Assembly (NCBI GenBank): GCA_964007475.1
Contig: OZ023275.1
Location: 9,899,829-9,963,828 of the forward strand
DNA length: 64,000 nt
Origin: Hybos culiciformis
Lineage: Eukaryota; Arthropoda; Insecta; Diptera; Hybotidae
Direction of reading: 5' to 3'
Shown: positions 62,203 through 64,000 of the stretch, one piece after another
How the letters are laid out: every line of letters starts with the position of its first letter
How positions within the stretch are numbered: position 1 is the stretch's first letter
Position numbers and translations under genes: made by a program
Notes under the pieces: model-generated
What the model was told of the DNA's origin: nothing
What the model saw: the letters and a program-made list of their open reading frames with translations, nothing else
Database searches by the model: none

Positions 62203-63396
62203 ATTATAGTGTAGGCATAAGTTTTGGTCCCCCTTTTATATGCATCGCAGGTTATGTTCTTGTTTTTTTTTCTATATTTTTCATTTTATTTCTAAGTTTT
62301 ATATATTTTTTTTTATATTTTTTTAAAAATTAAACAACATAATAATAATAATGCGCCTCCTATAATTAACGATGACAAATTCTAAACATTTCTAGTTATA
62401 CACACAGAACGGGTTCAATGGCTGACCCAATTTAATGCCAAAACTGAAAATGTACGTAATAAAAAAAAAAAAAATTTATATATAAAGAAGAAAAAAACAC
62501 ACATTTCTATAAATGAAATATATATTATACATTTTATATATACATTTTTTATTTGTTTTTTTTTTTTATATATATATACCTATCATTTTATACGTGCATT
62601 AATATAAAATAAAATGGAAAAAAAAAAAGAACAAAACTGAGAACATGACAGAAGTAAAAGTGTGAAGGCGAAACTTTATAAATGTATAGCAATGAAGTAT
62701 TCATTATTTATTTCTAATAAAAAATAAAATAAAAATAAAAAAACAAATGTGGTTGAGTTTTCTTTTTTACTCAGTAAAAGAAGAGGAGCGAATTTTTTTT
62801 TTTAGAACTTTTAGTTTTTATTTAATTTTTTTTTAGTTTTTATATTTTATATTCAAAGTATATGTACACCTATGTGTTTGCGTTTTTAGTTTTTTTTTTT
62901 GTACATAGACAAATGGAATATGAAAAAGTTTGTAGGTTTTTTTTTTTTTTTCAAATGGCAATGCCATGGTGTAATTTTGAAAACTTGGCTTATCAAAATA
63001 AAAAACAGAGAATAAAAAAACTTTGCATTGAAAAGCTTTTTTTTTCTATTTTTATTTTTTTTTTAATACTATTTCTGATGATAAGAAAAGTAAATTTGTT
63101 GAGAATATAAAAACGCACTAAAATCTTTTAATTAGTATGATTACACTAAAAAAAAAAAAATTGAAAGTAATAAATTAAAAAAAAAAATTAAAAGTAGGAC
63201 ATTGATTATTATTTTATTTAACACTGAAAAAATAAATAAATTATTTGATGTCTATTTTATAAAAAAAAAAATGCTTAGATCATAAAATTATATACTATGT
63301 TCATATAAAATTTTTTTTCAGTGAATTGGTACTAAAAATGGAAATTTATGTTTCTTATTTTGAAAGATAGTATAACAATGTAATAGAAGTATTATT
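62203..63396. other. AT-rich non-coding stretch
   Basis: Long T-rich and A-rich tracts alternate. A GC-richer phrase at 62405-62440 (ACGGGTTCAATGGCTGACCC) is isolated. The frame at 62862-63110 is F/K-rich. No gene is supported. Confidence 0.55.
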
Positions 63397-63496
63397 GTTT
63401 TAACTTTTAAGGCGCTCAACGACTCAGCCTGGTGTTTAGATTTCACTTTCCATATAATTTGACATTTTTAGGATCGTTAACTCGAATCAGTTAAAG

Positions 63497-63540
63497 ATGC
63501 TCAGTATATTTCCAATGTAATGATGTAATGCTCAGTATAT
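63497..63540. repeat. 13-bp direct repeat
   Basis: ATGCTCAGTATAT occurs at 63497-63509 and 63528-63540, with TGTAATGATGTAATG between. The GC-richer segment around it (63408-63500, including GGCGCTCAACGACTCAGCC) may be an old repeat. Confidence 0.55.
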
Positions 63541-63879
63541 GTTGTTATTATCTCATACAGTGTGAATTAAATTTTTTGCTTTTGTAAAATAATGATATTT
63601 AAATTTATTAAAGTAACGAGTAAGAAGAAAATTAAAAACAAAAATATAGTAAAAAGTTAGTAGTAAACGAACTAGCGTACAAAATACATCAATATTGTTA
63701 ATTGAACTAATTTTTTATTCAAAAGTTTACTCAAAGCGGAAATGATAAAATAGAAAACTGCGTTGATATGAACTGCATAAATATGAAAATATAAATTATT
63801 ATTATTTTTGTTTTCACCACAATTGTAATACTTTAGCTTGATATAACTGATCTTGAATTTAAAATGTTTTCCAAAAAAA

Positions 63880-64000
63880 CATCATAGTGCCTTAGGAGCT
63901 ACGAGTGTTGGATACCGGTGAAATAACAATGTTCAGATCGCAGCATTCAAAGTGTATGATGACAACATCCGAAATAGTTTTGTTTTCAATAAATTTGCGG
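63880..64000. other. GC-richer segment cut by window edge
   Basis: Much less AT-rich than what precedes it, with phrases such as GCCTTAGGAGCTACGAGTG, ATACCGGTG, AGATCGCAGC and GACAACATCCG. All forward frames contain stops, so it is more likely a repeat or transposon end than coding. It runs into the window end and cannot be bounded. Confidence 0.35.

Noticed and set aside
1..64000. CRISPR arrays, rRNA, telomeric TTAGG arrays, LTR pairs
   Set aside because: I looked for regularly spaced repeats, conserved rRNA words, TTAGG tandem runs and long direct terminal repeats. None was seen beyond the listed short repeats.

Overview
This 64 kb window is eukaryotic nuclear DNA, most likely from an insect with a very AT-rich genome. 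By eye about four bases in five are A or T. The sequence is full of long poly(A)/poly(T) runs, short AT microsatellites and TACATA/ATATGTA-type motifs. The mobile elements are small non-autonomous DNA transposons (hAT-like and others) and a 5'-truncated non-LTR retrotransposon. I could not fix the order: the AAAATG start context and TACATATGTA motifs fit Diptera, but other AT-rich insects are possible. There are no operons, ribosome binding sites, rRNA, tRNA or CRISPR arrays.

I recognise no protein-coding gene. The open frames over 60 codons are mostly F/K/I/N/Y/L-rich, overlap on both strands and follow homopolymer runs, so they behave as chance frames. The window is best read as intergenic DNA or the interior of one or more very long introns. 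A few short segments do look exon-like. The best is 18296-18358 (+), with a strong acceptor, a good start-codon context and a GTAAGT donor. Weaker plus-strand candidates are 14201-14224, 36261-36318, 41494-41558 and 52179-52236. On the minus strand there are 5480-5667, 33190-33253 and 42854-43045. Two short ORFs with ordinary protein composition lie at 7347-7463 and 9947-10093. None has a recognised family.

Layout. 1-1.3 kb: GC-richer repeat debris (22-bp repeats, a 195-bp satellite-like unit, an old dispersed repeat). 1.3-16.7 kb: AT-rich unique sequence with two short inverted-repeat elements, a GAAGGTC hairpin, a miRNA-like hairpin at 12953-13026 and the two short ORFs. 16.7-18.4 kb: the busiest part, with adjacent kappaB-like and CRE sites, a 342-bp hAT MITE with 8-bp target duplications, a second copy of the dispersed repeat and the best exon candidate. 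18.4-41.5 kb: almost featureless. 41.5-49 kb: inverted-repeat elements, a 26-bp tandem repeat and degenerate coding-like segments. 49-57 kb: a 518-bp hAT element with 8-bp target duplications and the 3' end of another hAT. 57-64 kb: a second dispersed-repeat copy, a truncated retrotransposon with target duplication, a GTC-repeat hairpin and a GC-richer segment cut by the window edge.

The main result is a set of small transposons delimited to the base, plus a handful of splice-bounded candidate exons. I see no convincing multi-gene system here. All coordinates come from reading the sequence; no search or folding was run.
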